Positions 16,970 through 25,696 of a stretch of 64,000 bases of DNA are shown piece after piece. The translations under genes were made by a program, and so were the position numbers. The stretch comes from Prevotella corporis DSM 18810 = JCM 8529 (GTDB taxonomy: Bacteria > Bacteroidota > Bacteroidia > Bacteroidales > Bacteroidaceae): the NCBI RefSeq assembly GCF_000430525.1, contig NZ_AUME01000010.1, positions 1 through 64,000 of the forward strand, read 5' to 3'. The stretch's first letter is position 1, and every line of letters starts with the position of its first letter. The notes beneath the pieces are model-generated. The model was not told the DNA's origin, made no database searches, and saw nothing but the letters and a program-made list of their open reading frames with translations.

Positions 16970-19468
16970 TTATCGTTTTATTGAATTGTCATTTTTATTT
17001 CCATAATGGCTATTGCTATAATTTCCATATTGCCCATATGATGAAGAGCTACATCTGCCGTATTTTCCATAGCCATATCTTCTGTATTTTCCATATTTTC
17101 CGTAGCCATAATAATAGCCGTACTTTTTCTTTGACATATCAATGCCGTTTAGAACAAGGGCCATTTTCGGCAATTTCTTTTCATTAGAAATTTCGTTAAT
17201 CATGTCAAAGGTTGATTTTGGAGTAAAATCTGCACGGCACATATAAACAGATACATCAGCTACACGACCAATCTGGAGAGTGTCTGTTACCAATCCAATA
17301 GGAGCTGTATCAATAAGGATGTAGTCGTATTCTTGTTTTAGAATATCGAAAATAATATTTAAAGAATTTCTTGCAATCAACTCTGTTGGATTCGGAGGAA
17401 CAGGGCCTGCCATTAATAAGTCAAGGTTCTTGTTGACACCTGACTGAAGAATTTGGGCATTAACATCCTCTTGCGTTGGAGCTTGTTTTATCAACAAATT
17501 AGTAATACCGCTTTTATAGTCCTTAAGTCCAAATAATTCAGCTAATCTTGGTCTTCTAATATCAAGTCCGACCAAAATGACCTTTTTGCCCAATAGTGCA
17601 AAACTAATAGCTAAATTTGCAGCAGTGAAAGTTTTACCCTCTCCAGAAGTTGATGAAGTAAATAAGATAACCTTTTGTCTCTCTGTCAACATAAATTGAA
17701 GGTTGGTACGCATTGACCGGAAAACCTCTTCCATCTGATTATTCTGATTCTCATGGACAACAATATCAGCCTTACCCTTAGCCTTGTTGCTGGCAATAGG
17801 AATATCGGCAATAATAGGTAGTTTGGTGAGTTGAGCCACGTCATCATGCCCTTCAATTTTATATCTAAAGAATTGAATTAAGAATAAAATTAGGGCTGGG
17901 ATAAAAATACCCAATGCAAATGCTCCTATCATGATAACCGACGAGTTAGGGCTAACTTTTCCCACAAATTGTGGTTCATCAATTAATTTTCCTTTATCAA
18001 CTGTAGCAGCTAACGAAATGTTATTTTCCTCTCTTTTTTGCAGAAGCATTAAATATAGTCCTGCTCTCACTTCTTGTTGGCGACCAATCTGTGTTAACAT
18101 CCTCTCTTGTTGAGGTGTTTCAGCAACTTCTGTATTATATTTATTTACTTGTTCGATTATTCCTGTTCTTTGAATTTCTAGATTTCTTCTCGAGGTTTCT
18201 ATCGAATTTAGTATATTCGCATTTAACATTCGAATTTGATCCGTTAAGGGCTCAACAACAGGAGAATTTTTTGAGGCACTTCTCAGTAGTCGATTCCTTT
18301 CTAAAACTAGTTCATTGTATTTTTGAATGAGGCTTGATGTGTTGGCATCATTCAAACCGATATTGGATGGAATCGTTCCTGAAAGGTTTTTAGCAGAGTT
18401 TCTGACTTCAGAGGCTATGTTGTTGAAAAGTTCAGTTTGTATATCTATATCTGCAAGTTTCTGCTCGAATGAATTTTGGTTTGCCACACTGTTTGATGCA
18501 TTCATTTTAAGCTCCACCATCCCATTTTTCTGCTTATAACTTTGCAGTTGCCCTTCTGTCTGACCCAGTTCGTTGTTGATCTTTTCCAGACGAGAGTTGA
18601 TAAAATTATCGGTGCGTAAAGCTATTGTATTTTTATCTTCATTAGCTTGTCTATTGTACACAATTGCAAGTTGCTTTAGATAATCAATTGCTCGTTGTGG
18701 AATTTCATCTGTAAGTTGAAGCAAGGCGATAGATGTGGATTTTGAGGTTTGGGAAACCTTAAGTGAAGCAACGAATTTGTTAGACGTAACTTTAGGTGAT
18801 TCTAAACGAATAAGCAGCTCTTCTCCATCTCTCAATGTATGGCCATTGTTGGAATCTATGGTTATTATACCTGCACGGGTATTTATCCTCGTTGGTAAAG
18901 AGTAAAGCTTTTTATTGATGGAAAAAGGTCCTTCTGCAGTATTTTCATCTACTGGAACGGAGTAGGTCCCACTAATGTTATAGGCTGCACCATTTCTCTT
19001 AATAGATAAGTTTATAGGCCTATTAAGTTTTTCCAAATGCGCAGCATCAATATCAACAATTAATGGTTGATTACCGTAAATATTTTGATCTTTTACTCTT
19101 CCTTTCGAAGCGTATGTGGTGTATAGTTTAAGATCCCTAATGGCGTCTTGAGCTAAAGAACGGGATGTCAGAATTTCCATCTCGTTGTCAATCCCCGTGG
19201 AATTAGACATAATTCCTAGGTTTGACATGTTTTGTAAAGATGGTCGTCTATTATTATCTTGACCTTTAATCAAAAGTTTTGCCGTAGTATTATATGTTGG
19301 AGTGGTGTAACGCAAATAGATGGCAGCTATGCCCAAACAAATAATGAGCGAAAGAATAAACCAATACCAGTTAAGAATAATAGTGCTATAAATAGTAGAA
19401 AAATCAAATGAGGATTTCCCATCTTGATTCTTGTCATTCTCTATTTCATTGTTTCTTATTTCTTCCAT
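16970..19468 (-). CDS. polysaccharide co-polymerase/tyrosine autokinase (Wzc-like)
   Basis: An 832-residue inner-membrane protein. The first membrane helix is at about 33-52 (WFILSLIICLGIAAIYL), followed by a Wzz domain with a long periplasmic coiled-coil part. The second helix is near 505-525. The cytoplasmic BY-kinase domain then carries Walker A (TSGEGKTFTAANLA), Walker A' (VILVGLDIRRPRL) and Walker B (YILIDTAPIG). The C-terminus is a Tyr/Gly/Lys tail with 14 tyrosines in about 45 residues. By analogy with Wzc it would control polymer length and export of exopolysaccharide, with phosphorylation of the Tyr tail as the switch. rfbA lies 24 bases upstream, so the two form an operon. No Wza, Wzy or glycosyltransferases are nearby. 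Confidence 0.95.
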   Translation of the reverse strand: MEEIRNNEIENDKNQDGKSSFDFSTIYSTIILNWYWFILSLIICLGIAAIYLRYTTPTYNTTAKLLIKGQDNNRRPSLQNMSNLGIMSNSTGIDNEMEILTSRSLAQDAIRDLKLYTTYASKGRVKDQNIYGNQPLIVDIDAAHLEKLNRPINLSIKRNGAAYNISGTYSVPVDENTAEGPFSINKKLYSLPTRINTRAGIITIDSNNGHTLRDGEELLIRLESPKVTSNKFVASLKVSQTSKSTSIALLQLTDEIPQRAIDYLKQLAIVYNRQANEDKNTIALRTDNFINSRLEKINNELGQTEGQLQSYKQKNGMVELKMNASNSVANQNSFEQKLADIDIQTELFNNIASEVRNSAKNLSGTIPSNIGLNDANTSSLIQKYNELVLERNRLLRSASKNSPVVEPLTDQIRMLNANILNSIETSRRNLEIQRTGIIEQVNKYNTEVAETPQQERMLTQIGRQQEVRAGLYLMLLQKREENNISLAATVDKGKLIDEPQFVGKVSPNSSVIMIGAFALGIFIPALILFLIQFFRYKIEGHDDVAQLTKLPIIADIPIASNKAKGKADIVVHENQNNQMEEVFRSMRTNLQFMLTERQKVILFTSSTSGEGKTFTAANLAISFALLGKKVILVGLDIRRPRLAELFGLKDYKSGITNLLIKQAPTQEDVNAQILQSGVNKNLDLLMAGPVPPNPTELIARNSLNIIFDILKQEYDYILIDTAPIGLVTDTLQIGRVADVSVYMCRADFTPKSTFDMINEISNEKKLPKMALVLNGIDMSKKKYGYYYGYGKYGKYRRYGYGKYGRCSSSSYGQYGNYSNSHYGNKNDNSIKR

Positions 19469-19492
19469 ATTTTCTAAGTTTTGACTTCTCGA

Positions 19493-20371
19493 TTAAGAAT
19501 TTTCTGATAATCTCAATAGGTATTTACCGTATTGATTCTTTGCCATTGTTTGGGCATTTTTAATCAATTGCTTTTTAGTTATCCAGCCTTGTCTATAAGC
19601 AATTTCCTCTAAACAGGCGATCTTCAATCCTTGTCTTTTCTCAATACATTCTATAAAGGTACTTGCTTCAGACAAACTGTCGTGTGTTCCTGTGTCAAGC
19701 CATGCAAACCCTCTTTGCAAGGTCTGGACTTTAAGCGCATTATTCTTAAGATATTCTTGATTAACGGTAGTAATTTCGAGTTCCCCCCTGGCAGAGGGCT
19801 TAATCTTTTTGGCAACTTCAATAACGTTGTTAGGGTAGAAGTAAAGACCTACTACTGCATAGTTGCTTTTTGGCTTTTCTGGCTTTTCTTCTATGCTTAT
19901 GCAATTTCCAAGACTATCAAACTCTGCAACACCATATCTTTCTGGATCATTAACGAAATATCCAAATACTGTTGCTTTGTTCTCCTTTTCCGCATTAGAG
20001 ACGCTATTTTTTAGTAATCCTGTAAATCCAGAGCCATAAAAGATATTATCACCTAAAACCAAACATACATTATCGTCACCAATAAATTTTTCACCTATTA
20101 TAAAGGCTTGTGCTAATCCATCTGGTGACGGCTGTTCCGCATATTCAAATTTTACTCCAAATTCGTGTCCATTTCCTAACAGGCGCTTGAATCCAGGTAA
20201 ATCAAAAGGTGTTGAGATGATCAGAATTTCTTTTATCCCAGCCAGCATCAAAACTGAAACAGGATAGTAAATCATGGGCTTATCATAGATTGGAATCAGT
20301 TGTTTACTAACCCCTTTAGTGATAGGGTAGAGGCGCGTGCCTGAGCCACCAGCAAGAACAATACCTTTCAT
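19493..20371 (-). CDS. rfbA: glucose-1-phosphate thymidylyltransferase
   Basis: A 292-residue nucleotidyltransferase that forms dTDP-glucose from dTTP and glucose 1-phosphate, the entry to dTDP-L-rhamnose. The N-terminus [22 protein letters not shown] holds the pyrophosphorylase signature, and [18 protein letters not shown] and [12 protein letters not shown] are all typical of RmlA. Length is normal. It is the first gene of the minus-strand operon rfbA-wzc, preceded by an unusually long leader of about 220 bases. rfbD of the same pathway is 12 kb away, and rfbB and rfbC are not in the window. Confidence 0.97.
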   Translation of the reverse strand: MKGIVLAGGSGTRLYPITKGVSKQLIPIYDKPMIYYPVSVLMLAGIKEILIISTPFDLPGFKRLLGNGHEFGVKFEYAEQPSPDGLAQAFIIGEKFIGDDNVCLVLGDNIFYGSGFTGLLKNSVSNAEKENKATVFGYFVNDPERYGVAEFDSLGNCISIEEKPEKPKSNYAVVGLYFYPNNVIEVAKKIKPSARGELEITTVNQEYLKNNALKVQTLQRGFAWLDTGTHDSLSEASTFIECIEKRQGLKIACLEEIAYRQGWITKKQLIKNAQTMAKNQYGKYLLRLSENS

Positions 20372-20602
20372 TTCGATTATTTTGTAAATTGTTTATAATC
20401 AAATAGTTTATTATGGAGTTAATTTCATCACAATCTCCTTAGTTGATAGTGAGAATTAAATCTATGTTGATCGATGAATTTCTATTACACTGTAAGACAT
20501 TAGCAGCAAAGCCAGTGATGGGCAGCTTGATGGACTGCACAGCTCCACGACATTTAGATTCATTCATTCCTGAGTTATTCCTAATTAATCTTCGCAAAGG
20601 TA
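20372..20602 (-). promoter_or_regulatory. long 5' leader and promoter of the rfbA-wzc operon
   Basis: The minus strand has TACCTTTG at 20602-20595, a match to TAnnTTTG. The predicted start is near 20589, about 218 bases before the rfbA ATG at 20371. Within the leader, 20512-20554 is richer in GC and has short complementary blocks (GCAG/CTGC, AGCTG/CAGCT) that could fold. A 48-codon plus-strand frame here (20464-20610) runs into the promoter and is not convincing. The length suggests regulation in the transcript, but no known riboswitch is recognisable. Confidence 0.45.
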
Positions 20603-20675
20603 ATAATTAAAATTGATATTTCAGTTATGTACTAAAAAAAATATCCAATATCTACTAAATCTTATTTTATTTTCT

Positions 20676-20683
20676 TAACTTTG
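20676..20683 (+). promoter_or_regulatory. -7 element upstream of the unknown gene at 20725
   Basis: TAACTTTG matches TAnnTTTG, 42 bases before the ATG. I see no clear -33 TTTG at the usual spacing. Confidence 0.5.
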
Positions 20684-20724
20684 CAGTCAAAGAATATCCA
20701 AAATCGAATAGAAAAAATAAAATA

Positions 20725-21366
20725 ATGGGAATATTTTCTGATATATTCAAAAGAAGAAGTGGATCTGGAGAGAAGGTAGGAGGAATGAATGACTATATGT
20801 CGTTAGTCAGAGTTTATTTTCAAGCAGCCTTAGCCTCAAAGTTGGGAATAACCAATTTAGCCTCGTTACCAGATTTGAGAACGTATAAGCAAACCTTTCA
20901 TGTTTCTACAGTTAACAACAAGTTGGGAGTTGGGGAGAAAAACAGTGTCCGGAAAACGATGAAAAGTTTATATGGAGTTGAAGATCAGTTTTTTAATGAA
21001 ATTGATGCGAGCATAAAGAAGAATTGTAAGAAGATACAAGATGTTCAGGCATATCTTTATCAGTTTCAGGCATTGACACAAGATTTGATGATGTTGATTG
21101 GTAATTTAATGAAGTTTAAGTTGCGCATGCCAGCATTCTTTAAAAAAGCGATTTATGCAATGACGGAAAAAACTGTAAATGATATCTTTGACAAGAATGA
21201 TTTTACAGATTCTGGCATAATTAAGACGGTTATGTCGATTCGTCAGGTCAATAATAGGCTCGGGTTCTCCAGAAAATGGATTACTGATTTTGTTTTTCAG
21301 ATTATCTTGTTGGCAAAGAAAGAACCAAAACCTTCAACGGATGATGTAAGTAATAATAAACCGTAA
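20725..21366 (+). CDS. conserved-looking protein of unknown function
   Basis: I do not recognise this 213-residue protein. It opens with a basic, amphipathic MGIFSDIFKRRSG and a short Gly-rich linker, continues with a mostly helical middle (for example VQAYLYQFQALTQDLMMLIGNLMKF), and ends in a Lys/Pro/Asn-rich tail. There is no signal peptide, but the hydrophobic patch at about 125-150 and the segment WITDFVFQIILLA near 190 could touch a membrane. It has its own promoter and is followed, after a second promoter, by the coiled-coil protein/zapA/rny operon on the same strand. A link with cell division or the envelope is suggested only by position. Confidence 0.7.
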   Translation: MGIFSDIFKRRSGSGEKVGGMNDYMSLVRVYFQAALASKLGITNLASLPDLRTYKQTFHVSTVNNKLGVGEKNSVRKTMKSLYGVEDQFFNEIDASIKKNCKKIQDVQAYLYQFQALTQDLMMLIGNLMKFKLRMPAFFKKAIYAMTEKTVNDIFDKNDFTDSGIIKTVMSIRQVNNRLGFSRKWITDFVFQIILLAKKEPKPSTDDVSNNKP

Positions 21367-21416
21367 AAATATCTCTCCGTTTGGATTAGACTGGTGGAAA
21401 ATAATCAGCTAATAAT

Positions 21417-21447
21417 TTTGTTAAATTAAAACTTTAATGTAAATTTG
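21417..21447 (+). promoter_or_regulatory. promoter of the coiled-coil/zapA/rny operon
   Basis: TTTG (21417-21420), a 19-base spacer and TAAATTTG (21440-21447) match the Bacteroidota consensus. The first ATG of the operon is at 21469. Confidence 0.7.
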
Positions 21448-21468
21448 TAGCCAAAATGTTTTAAGTAT

Positions 21469-21762
21469 ATGAATGCGAATGAGAAAACACTGAATACATT
21501 TGCAACTCGTGTAAGGCAAATGATTCTCCAATACCAAGAGGTAAAAGGAGAAAATGACGAGTTGTACACATTGGTGGATCAGCGTGATCAGGAGATAAAA
21601 AGACTTCAGGCACGGCTGGCTCAAGCGCAGAATGACTATAACTCATTAAAGATGGCAAGGATGATTGAAATTTCTGATACAGACATGGATTCTGCTCAGA
21701 AGAGGATCGCCAAGCTCATTAGAGATGTTAATAAGTGCATCACACTTATAAGTGAAAAATAA
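21469..21762 (+). CDS. coiled-coil protein upstream of zapA
   Basis: A 97-residue soluble protein whose residues 10-60 form a clear heptad coiled coil (ARVRQMILQYQEVKGENDEL, then QRDQEIKRLQARLAQAQNDY). The C-terminal half (DMDSAQKRIAKLIRDVNKCI) is a second helix. It lies 11 bases before zapA and shares its promoter. Short coiled-coil proteins encoded just before zapA recur in Bacteroidota. Position and build suggest a ZapB-like partner of the Z ring, but there is no sequence motif that proves it. Confidence 0.75.
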   Translation: MNANEKTLNTFATRVRQMILQYQEVKGENDELYTLVDQRDQEIKRLQARLAQAQNDYNSLKMARMIEISDTDMDSAQKRIAKLIRDVNKCITLISEK

Positions 21763-21773
21763 CCTTGAAAAGA

Positions 21774-22067
21774 ATGTCAGACGATAAACTCCATATAAGA
21801 TTACATGTATATGATACAGATCTCTCTGTTAACGTTCCACGCGATGACGAGGAATATTATCGTTCTGCATCTAAACTAATTACCGATACGGTAAATACTT
21901 ATTCTACGCTTTTCAAAGGTAAGAAAAGTGATAAGGATATCTTATATATGTCAATGCTCGATATTGCATTGCGATATAAGAAAGAAGGCGCTCGTAATGA
22001 TACAGCTCCTTATAGTGATATTCTTGGTAAACTCACTTCTGAGATTGAAGATGTGCTGAAAAAGTAA
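21774..22067 (+). CDS. zapA: cell division protein ZapA
   Basis: A 97-residue protein from the ATG at 21774; a TTG at 21765 would add KRM in front of the conserved start and is less likely. The ZapA pattern is present: LHIRLHVYDTDLSVNVPRDDEEYYRSA, then a helical region with YSTLFKGKKSDKDILYMSMLDIALRYK. ZapA binds and cross-links FtsZ filaments at midcell. It sits between the coiled-coil gene and rny, with gaps of 11 and 30 bases. The C-terminal helix ends in SEIEDVLKK, consistent with the dimer-forming coiled coil. Confidence 0.88.
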   Translation: MSDDKLHIRLHVYDTDLSVNVPRDDEEYYRSASKLITDTVNTYSTLFKGKKSDKDILYMSMLDIALRYKKEGARNDTAPYSDILGKLTSEIEDVLKK

Positions 22068-22097
22068 TCAAGAATAATAATAATAAATCAATTGTAC

Positions 22098-23639
22098 ATG
22101 AGTCCTATACTAGCAATTATCATTGCACTTATATGCCTTTTCCTGGGAATTTTTGGCGGATATGCTTATTTCCGTTATGTAGTTAAAGGTAAATACAACG
22201 AGTTAATGGTGCAGGCGGACAAAGACGCCGAAGTAATAAAAGAGAAAAAACTTTTAGAAGTGAAAGAAAAGTTCCTCAACAAGAAGAGCGAACTTGAGAA
22301 GGAGGTACAGCAACGTAATCAGAAGATTCAACAAAATGAGAATCGGTTGAAACAGCGCGAAATGTCATTGAATCAGCGCCAGGAGGAAATAGGCCGACGT
22401 AAGCAAGAAGTTGAGCAGATGCAGCAACGTATCGACAACGAGAAAAAGTTGCTTCAGGTCAAGCAAGATGAACTTGTTAAGATGCAAGAGCTTGAAAGGG
22501 CAAAATTGGAAGAACTTTCTGGCCTTAGCGCTGATGAGGCAAAGAGTCGTTTGGTTGAGAGCCTCAAGGATCAGGCTAAACTTGATGCGGCATCATATAT
22601 CAATGAGATTGTTGATGAAGCCAAACTAAATGCCAATCAACAAGCTAAAAAGATTGTTGTTCAAACTATTCAGCGAGTAGCTACTGAAACTGCAATTGAA
22701 AATTCAGTAAGTGTGTTCCATATCGATAGTGATGAAGTAAAAGGAAGAATCATTGGAAGAGAAGGCCGAAATATTCGCGCTTTGGAAGCAGCTACTGGTG
22801 TAGAGATAGTTGTTGATGACACACCGGAGGCTATTGTTATTTCTGCTTTTGATCCTGTACGTCGTGAAGTTTGTCGTTTGGCCTTGCACCAGTTAGTAGC
22901 AGATGGAAGAATTCATCCAGCTCGAATTGAGGAGGTTGTGACCAAGGTGAAGAAACAGCTTGACAGTGAAATCATTGAAACAGGAAAGAGAACAGCAATT
23001 GACCTTGGTATTCATGGACTCCACCCTGAACTGATACGTATTGTCGGTAAGATGAAATATCGCTCTTCTTATGGACAAAATCTTTTGCAACATGCACGCG
23101 AGACCGCAAATCTTTGTGGCGTCATGGCGAGCGAGCTAGGATTAAACCCAAAGAAGGCGAAACGAGCTGGGTTGTTGCATGATATTGGCAAGGTGCCTGA
23201 TGAAGAAACAGAATTGCCTCATGCACTGTATGGTGGAAAGATTGCAGAAAAATATAAGGAGAAACCAGAAATCTGCAATGCTATTGCGGCACACCATGAT
23301 GAGGTTGAAATGTCAAGCCTGATAGCGCCTATTGTTCAAGTTTGTGATGCTATTTCTGGTGCTCGACCTGGTGCGCGTCGCGAAATTGTCGAAGCATATA
23401 TCAAGCGATTAAATGATTTGGAAGCGATTGCCATGAGTTACCCTGGAGTGACAAAAACTTATGCAATACAAGCAGGTCGCGAGTTGCGTGTAATTGTTGG
23501 TGCTGATAAGATGGATGACGTTGAAAGCGAGAAATTGAGTACTGAAATAGCCGAAAAAATACAAAATGAAATGACTTATCCAGGCCAGGTAAAGATCACT
23601 GTCATTCGTGAGACCCGAAGTGTTTCTTATGCAAAGTGA
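22098..23639 (+). CDS. rny: ribonuclease Y
   Basis: A 513-residue membrane-anchored endoribonuclease. I start at ATG 22098 because the in-frame TTG at 22092 would only add two residues. The N-terminal helix [20 protein letters not shown] is followed by a long Glu/Gln/Lys-rich coiled coil (about 30-200). A KH domain comes next ([19 protein letters not shown]), then the HD domain with [13 protein letters not shown] and AAHHDEVEM. RNase Y starts the decay of many mRNAs and associates with the inner membrane. It is the last gene of the zapA operon, and a terminator follows at 23713. Confidence 0.96.
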   Translation: MSPILAIIIALICLFLGIFGGYAYFRYVVKGKYNELMVQADKDAEVIKEKKLLEVKEKFLNKKSELEKEVQQRNQKIQQNENRLKQREMSLNQRQEEIGRRKQEVEQMQQRIDNEKKLLQVKQDELVKMQELERAKLEELSGLSADEAKSRLVESLKDQAKLDAASYINEIVDEAKLNANQQAKKIVVQTIQRVATETAIENSVSVFHIDSDEVKGRIIGREGRNIRALEAATGVEIVVDDTPEAIVISAFDPVRREVCRLALHQLVADGRIHPARIEEVVTKVKKQLDSEIIETGKRTAIDLGIHGLHPELIRIVGKMKYRSSYGQNLLQHARETANLCGVMASELGLNPKKAKRAGLLHDIGKVPDEETELPHALYGGKIAEKYKEKPEICNAIAAHHDEVEMSSLIAPIVQVCDAISGARPGARREIVEAYIKRLNDLEAIAMSYPGVTKTYAIQAGRELRVIVGADKMDDVESEKLSTEIAEKIQNEMTYPGQVKITVIRETRSVSYAK

Positions 23640-23712
23640 TAGAATAATACATTCCCCAGCCATTACGGTAATGAATTTATTTTAAGCGAACGATAATCGT
23701 TAATATTATACG

Positions 23713-23766
23713 AAAGGGCCATTTTAATCTTCGAATTGCGAGTATTGAAGTGGCTCTTTTCATATT
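23713..23766 (+). terminator. terminator after rny
   Basis: AAGGGCCATTTTAAT (from 23714) pairs with ATTGAAGTGGCTCTT (to 23758) over about 15 positions including G-U pairs, and a T-rich tract (TTTTCATATTTTTT) follows. A separate perfect palindrome, AACGATAATCGTT, lies just upstream at 23689-23701. Confidence 0.7.
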
Positions 23767-23789
23767 TTTTGAAGGTTTCCTATTATATC

Positions 23790-24062
23790 GTTGTGAGTTT
23801 CTATAAAACTTTGTACTTTTGCAGAAGAAGATAATAAATTCCAGAAAGTTGTCTTGTTAGCCATGTTGGTGATAGCAAAATGCTTAGTCAAACCACTCTG
23901 TGTTTTATTCTAAAGTAGATGCGCTGGCAATAATCAGGTATAAATCTTTCCCGCAGATGCAATTCTTACGATAAGGTATTCGCTAAAACCTTTTTGATGG
24001 TTATATGTTTGATATCTATATTTTGTTGACTGTGGGAATATTTTTTATAGGAAACGAATCAC
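23790..24062 (+). promoter_or_regulatory. promoter and long leader of the hemerythrin-HTH gene
   Basis: GTTG (23790-23793), 20 bases and TACTTTTG (23814-23821) form a near-consensus promoter. Transcription would begin near 23827, leaving a leader of about 235 bases before ATG 24063. I see no coding frame, no known riboswitch and no terminator in it. Confidence 0.45.
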
Positions 24063-25016
24063 ATGAAAAATCAAAAAATGTATGAGGCTGATGATAAAAT
24101 GATAACTCTTATCAGCGATAATTATGACCTGTTGCAAACATTGGGAAGTTTTGGTATAAGTCTTGGCTTTGGCGATAAAATTGTTCGTGAAGTTTGCGAA
24201 AGCCAGAATGTTGATACATATACTTTCCTGACTGTGGTGAATTTTGTGATTAATGGATACAAGGAATTCGACGATGCTGAGCGTTTGTCAATTCCCACAT
24301 TAGTACAATATCTTAAAGCGAGCCATACTTACTATCTTGATTATGAGCTACCTTTTATTCGGAAGAAGTTGAATGATTCCCTTGATGAAAATGACAACTT
24401 TGCCCGTTTAATCCTAAAACTGTATGATGAATATGCCCATGATATTCAAAAACATATGAAATATGAGGAGAGGACAGTTTTTCCTTATGTTGACTCATTG
24501 TTGGCAGGTTATGCCGATGAAAAATATGATATAGAAACATTCTCAAAACACCATACTCAGACAGATGTCAAATTACGGGAACTAAAAAATATTATCATCA
24601 AATATCTTCCTATAGATGCTCAACATAATAATCAGCTAACCTCTACTTTGTATGATATTTATAATTGTGAAGATTGGTTGGATCAACATGCAAAGGTTGA
24701 GGAAGAAATTTTTATACCGGCTATTCGTCATTTGGAGATGAAAACTAAACAAAATGATGTTTCTGTGAAGATCTCCACCATGCTTAAGCCAAGTGTTACC
24801 ACTGAGACATTGAGCGACAGGGAAAAAGACGTTATTATCTGTGTGGTGCAAGGCATGACAAATAAGGAGATTGCGAATCATCTGTGCATTTCAACGAATA
24901 CGGTCATTACCCATAGAAGAAATATAGCTCGAAAACTGCAAATTCATTCTCCTGCAGGCTTGACAATTTATGCGATAGTCAATAATTTGGTTGATATTAG
25001 CAGTGTAAGTCTTTAA
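24063..25016 (+). CDS. hemerythrin-domain protein with LuxR-type helix-turn-helix
   Basis: A 317-residue fusion. Residues 8-75 resemble the N-terminal part of the RIC/ScdA di-iron proteins (GFGDKIVREVCESQNVD). Residues 85-225 form a hemerythrin four-helix bundle with the expected ligands: His88, His131 and Glu135 (KHMKYEE), His163 or His164, and His209 with Glu213 (DQHAKVEEE). Residues 248-317 are a LuxR/NarL-type DNA-binding domain (LSDREKDVIICVVQGMTNKEI). A di-iron centre joined to a DNA-binding domain suggests a regulator that senses oxygen, nitric oxide or iron state. A second LuxR-type regulator follows 31 bases downstream with a closely related C-terminus. The domain assignments are firm; the signal is inference. 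Confidence 0.88.
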   Translation: MKNQKMYEADDKMITLISDNYDLLQTLGSFGISLGFGDKIVREVCESQNVDTYTFLTVVNFVINGYKEFDDAERLSIPTLVQYLKASHTYYLDYELPFIRKKLNDSLDENDNFARLILKLYDEYAHDIQKHMKYEERTVFPYVDSLLAGYADEKYDIETFSKHHTQTDVKLRELKNIIIKYLPIDAQHNNQLTSTLYDIYNCEDWLDQHAKVEEEIFIPAIRHLEMKTKQNDVSVKISTMLKPSVTTETLSDREKDVIICVVQGMTNKEIANHLCISTNTVITHRRNIARKLQIHSPAGLTIYAIVNNLVDISSVSL

Positions 25017-25047
25017 GTTTTGAATATTTTAATTACCCCTAATTAGT

Positions 25048-25695
25048 ATGGATAAAAGTTTGATGATGGGCGAAGAGGTAAAAATGGGTATTGACAAGAT
25101 GATGAACGGTCGTCCACGAATGGCAATAGTTGACCCTAACATGTTGGCTGTTTTGGGATTGAAGCAAATACTTCAGAAGGTAATTCCCATTATAACAGTA
25201 GAAGCCTTTTCTAATTTTCAAGAATTTGCTAATGCCATTCCTGATTCATTTTACCATTATTTCGTAGCTCAAACTATTGCTTTGGAAAATCGGGCTTTCT
25301 TTACAGAAAGACTCAACAAAACAATTGTGTTGACTACATCAAAAAATCCTAACTCCCAGTTATCTGGGTTTAATAGCTTTTGTGTTAATGACACAGAAGA
25401 TCAACTGATTAAAAATATTCTTAGGGTTGAGCAACAAGGTCACGCTGGAGGCAAAAACTTTCCAGATATGCCACAGGTGACTAAAAACAAGATTCTTGGA
25501 AATAGGGAGATAGAAGTGTTGGCTCTAATAGTTCAAGGCTATATCAATAAGGAAATTGCAGCAAAGTTGTGTATCGGCCTGACAACTGTAATCACACATC
25601 GTAAGAATATAATGGAAAAATTGGGAATAAAAAGCGTTTCTGCCCTAACAATTTATGCCGTTATGCATGGATATGTTGATATTAACGATATCTAA
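25048..25695 (+). CDS. LuxR-type regulator with a degenerate receiver domain
   Basis: This 215-residue protein has a receiver-like N-terminal part (about 24-135) and a LuxR-type DNA-binding domain (about 150-215, LGNREIEVLALIVQGYINKEI). The first acidic pocket is reduced to MAIVDPN (Asp29), and the strand that should end in the phosphate-accepting Asp reads FVAQTIALEN, with no Asp. Phosphorylation is therefore unlikely. Several ATGs near the start leave the exact N-terminus open (25048, 25063, 25066, 25084). Its helix-turn-helix resembles that of the upstream hemerythrin fusion, including TTVITHRKNI against NTVITHRRNI, so the two may bind related sites or each other. No histidine kinase is nearby. 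Confidence 0.85.
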   Translation: MDKSLMMGEEVKMGIDKMMNGRPRMAIVDPNMLAVLGLKQILQKVIPIITVEAFSNFQEFANAIPDSFYHYFVAQTIALENRAFFTERLNKTIVLTTSKNPNSQLSGFNSFCVNDTEDQLIKNILRVEQQGHAGGKNFPDMPQVTKNKILGNREIEVLALIVQGYINKEIAAKLCIGLTTVITHRKNIMEKLGIKSVSALTIYAVMHGYVDINDI

Positions 25696-25696
25696 A

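Noticed and set aside
14354..20371. A complete capsule or exopolysaccharide locus
   Set aside because: Only a CapD-type enzyme, Wzc and RfbA are present, on different strands; no glycosyltransferases, flippase, polymerase or export channel.
20464..20610. A 48-codon plus-strand frame in the rfbA leader
   Set aside because: It crosses the minus-strand promoter of rfbA, has no own promoter, and the product looks random.
23640..24062. 6S RNA near zapA, as in Proteobacteria
   Set aside because: zapA and rny are only 30 bases apart, and the gap after rny shows a terminator and a leader but no long closed-end hairpin with a central bubble.
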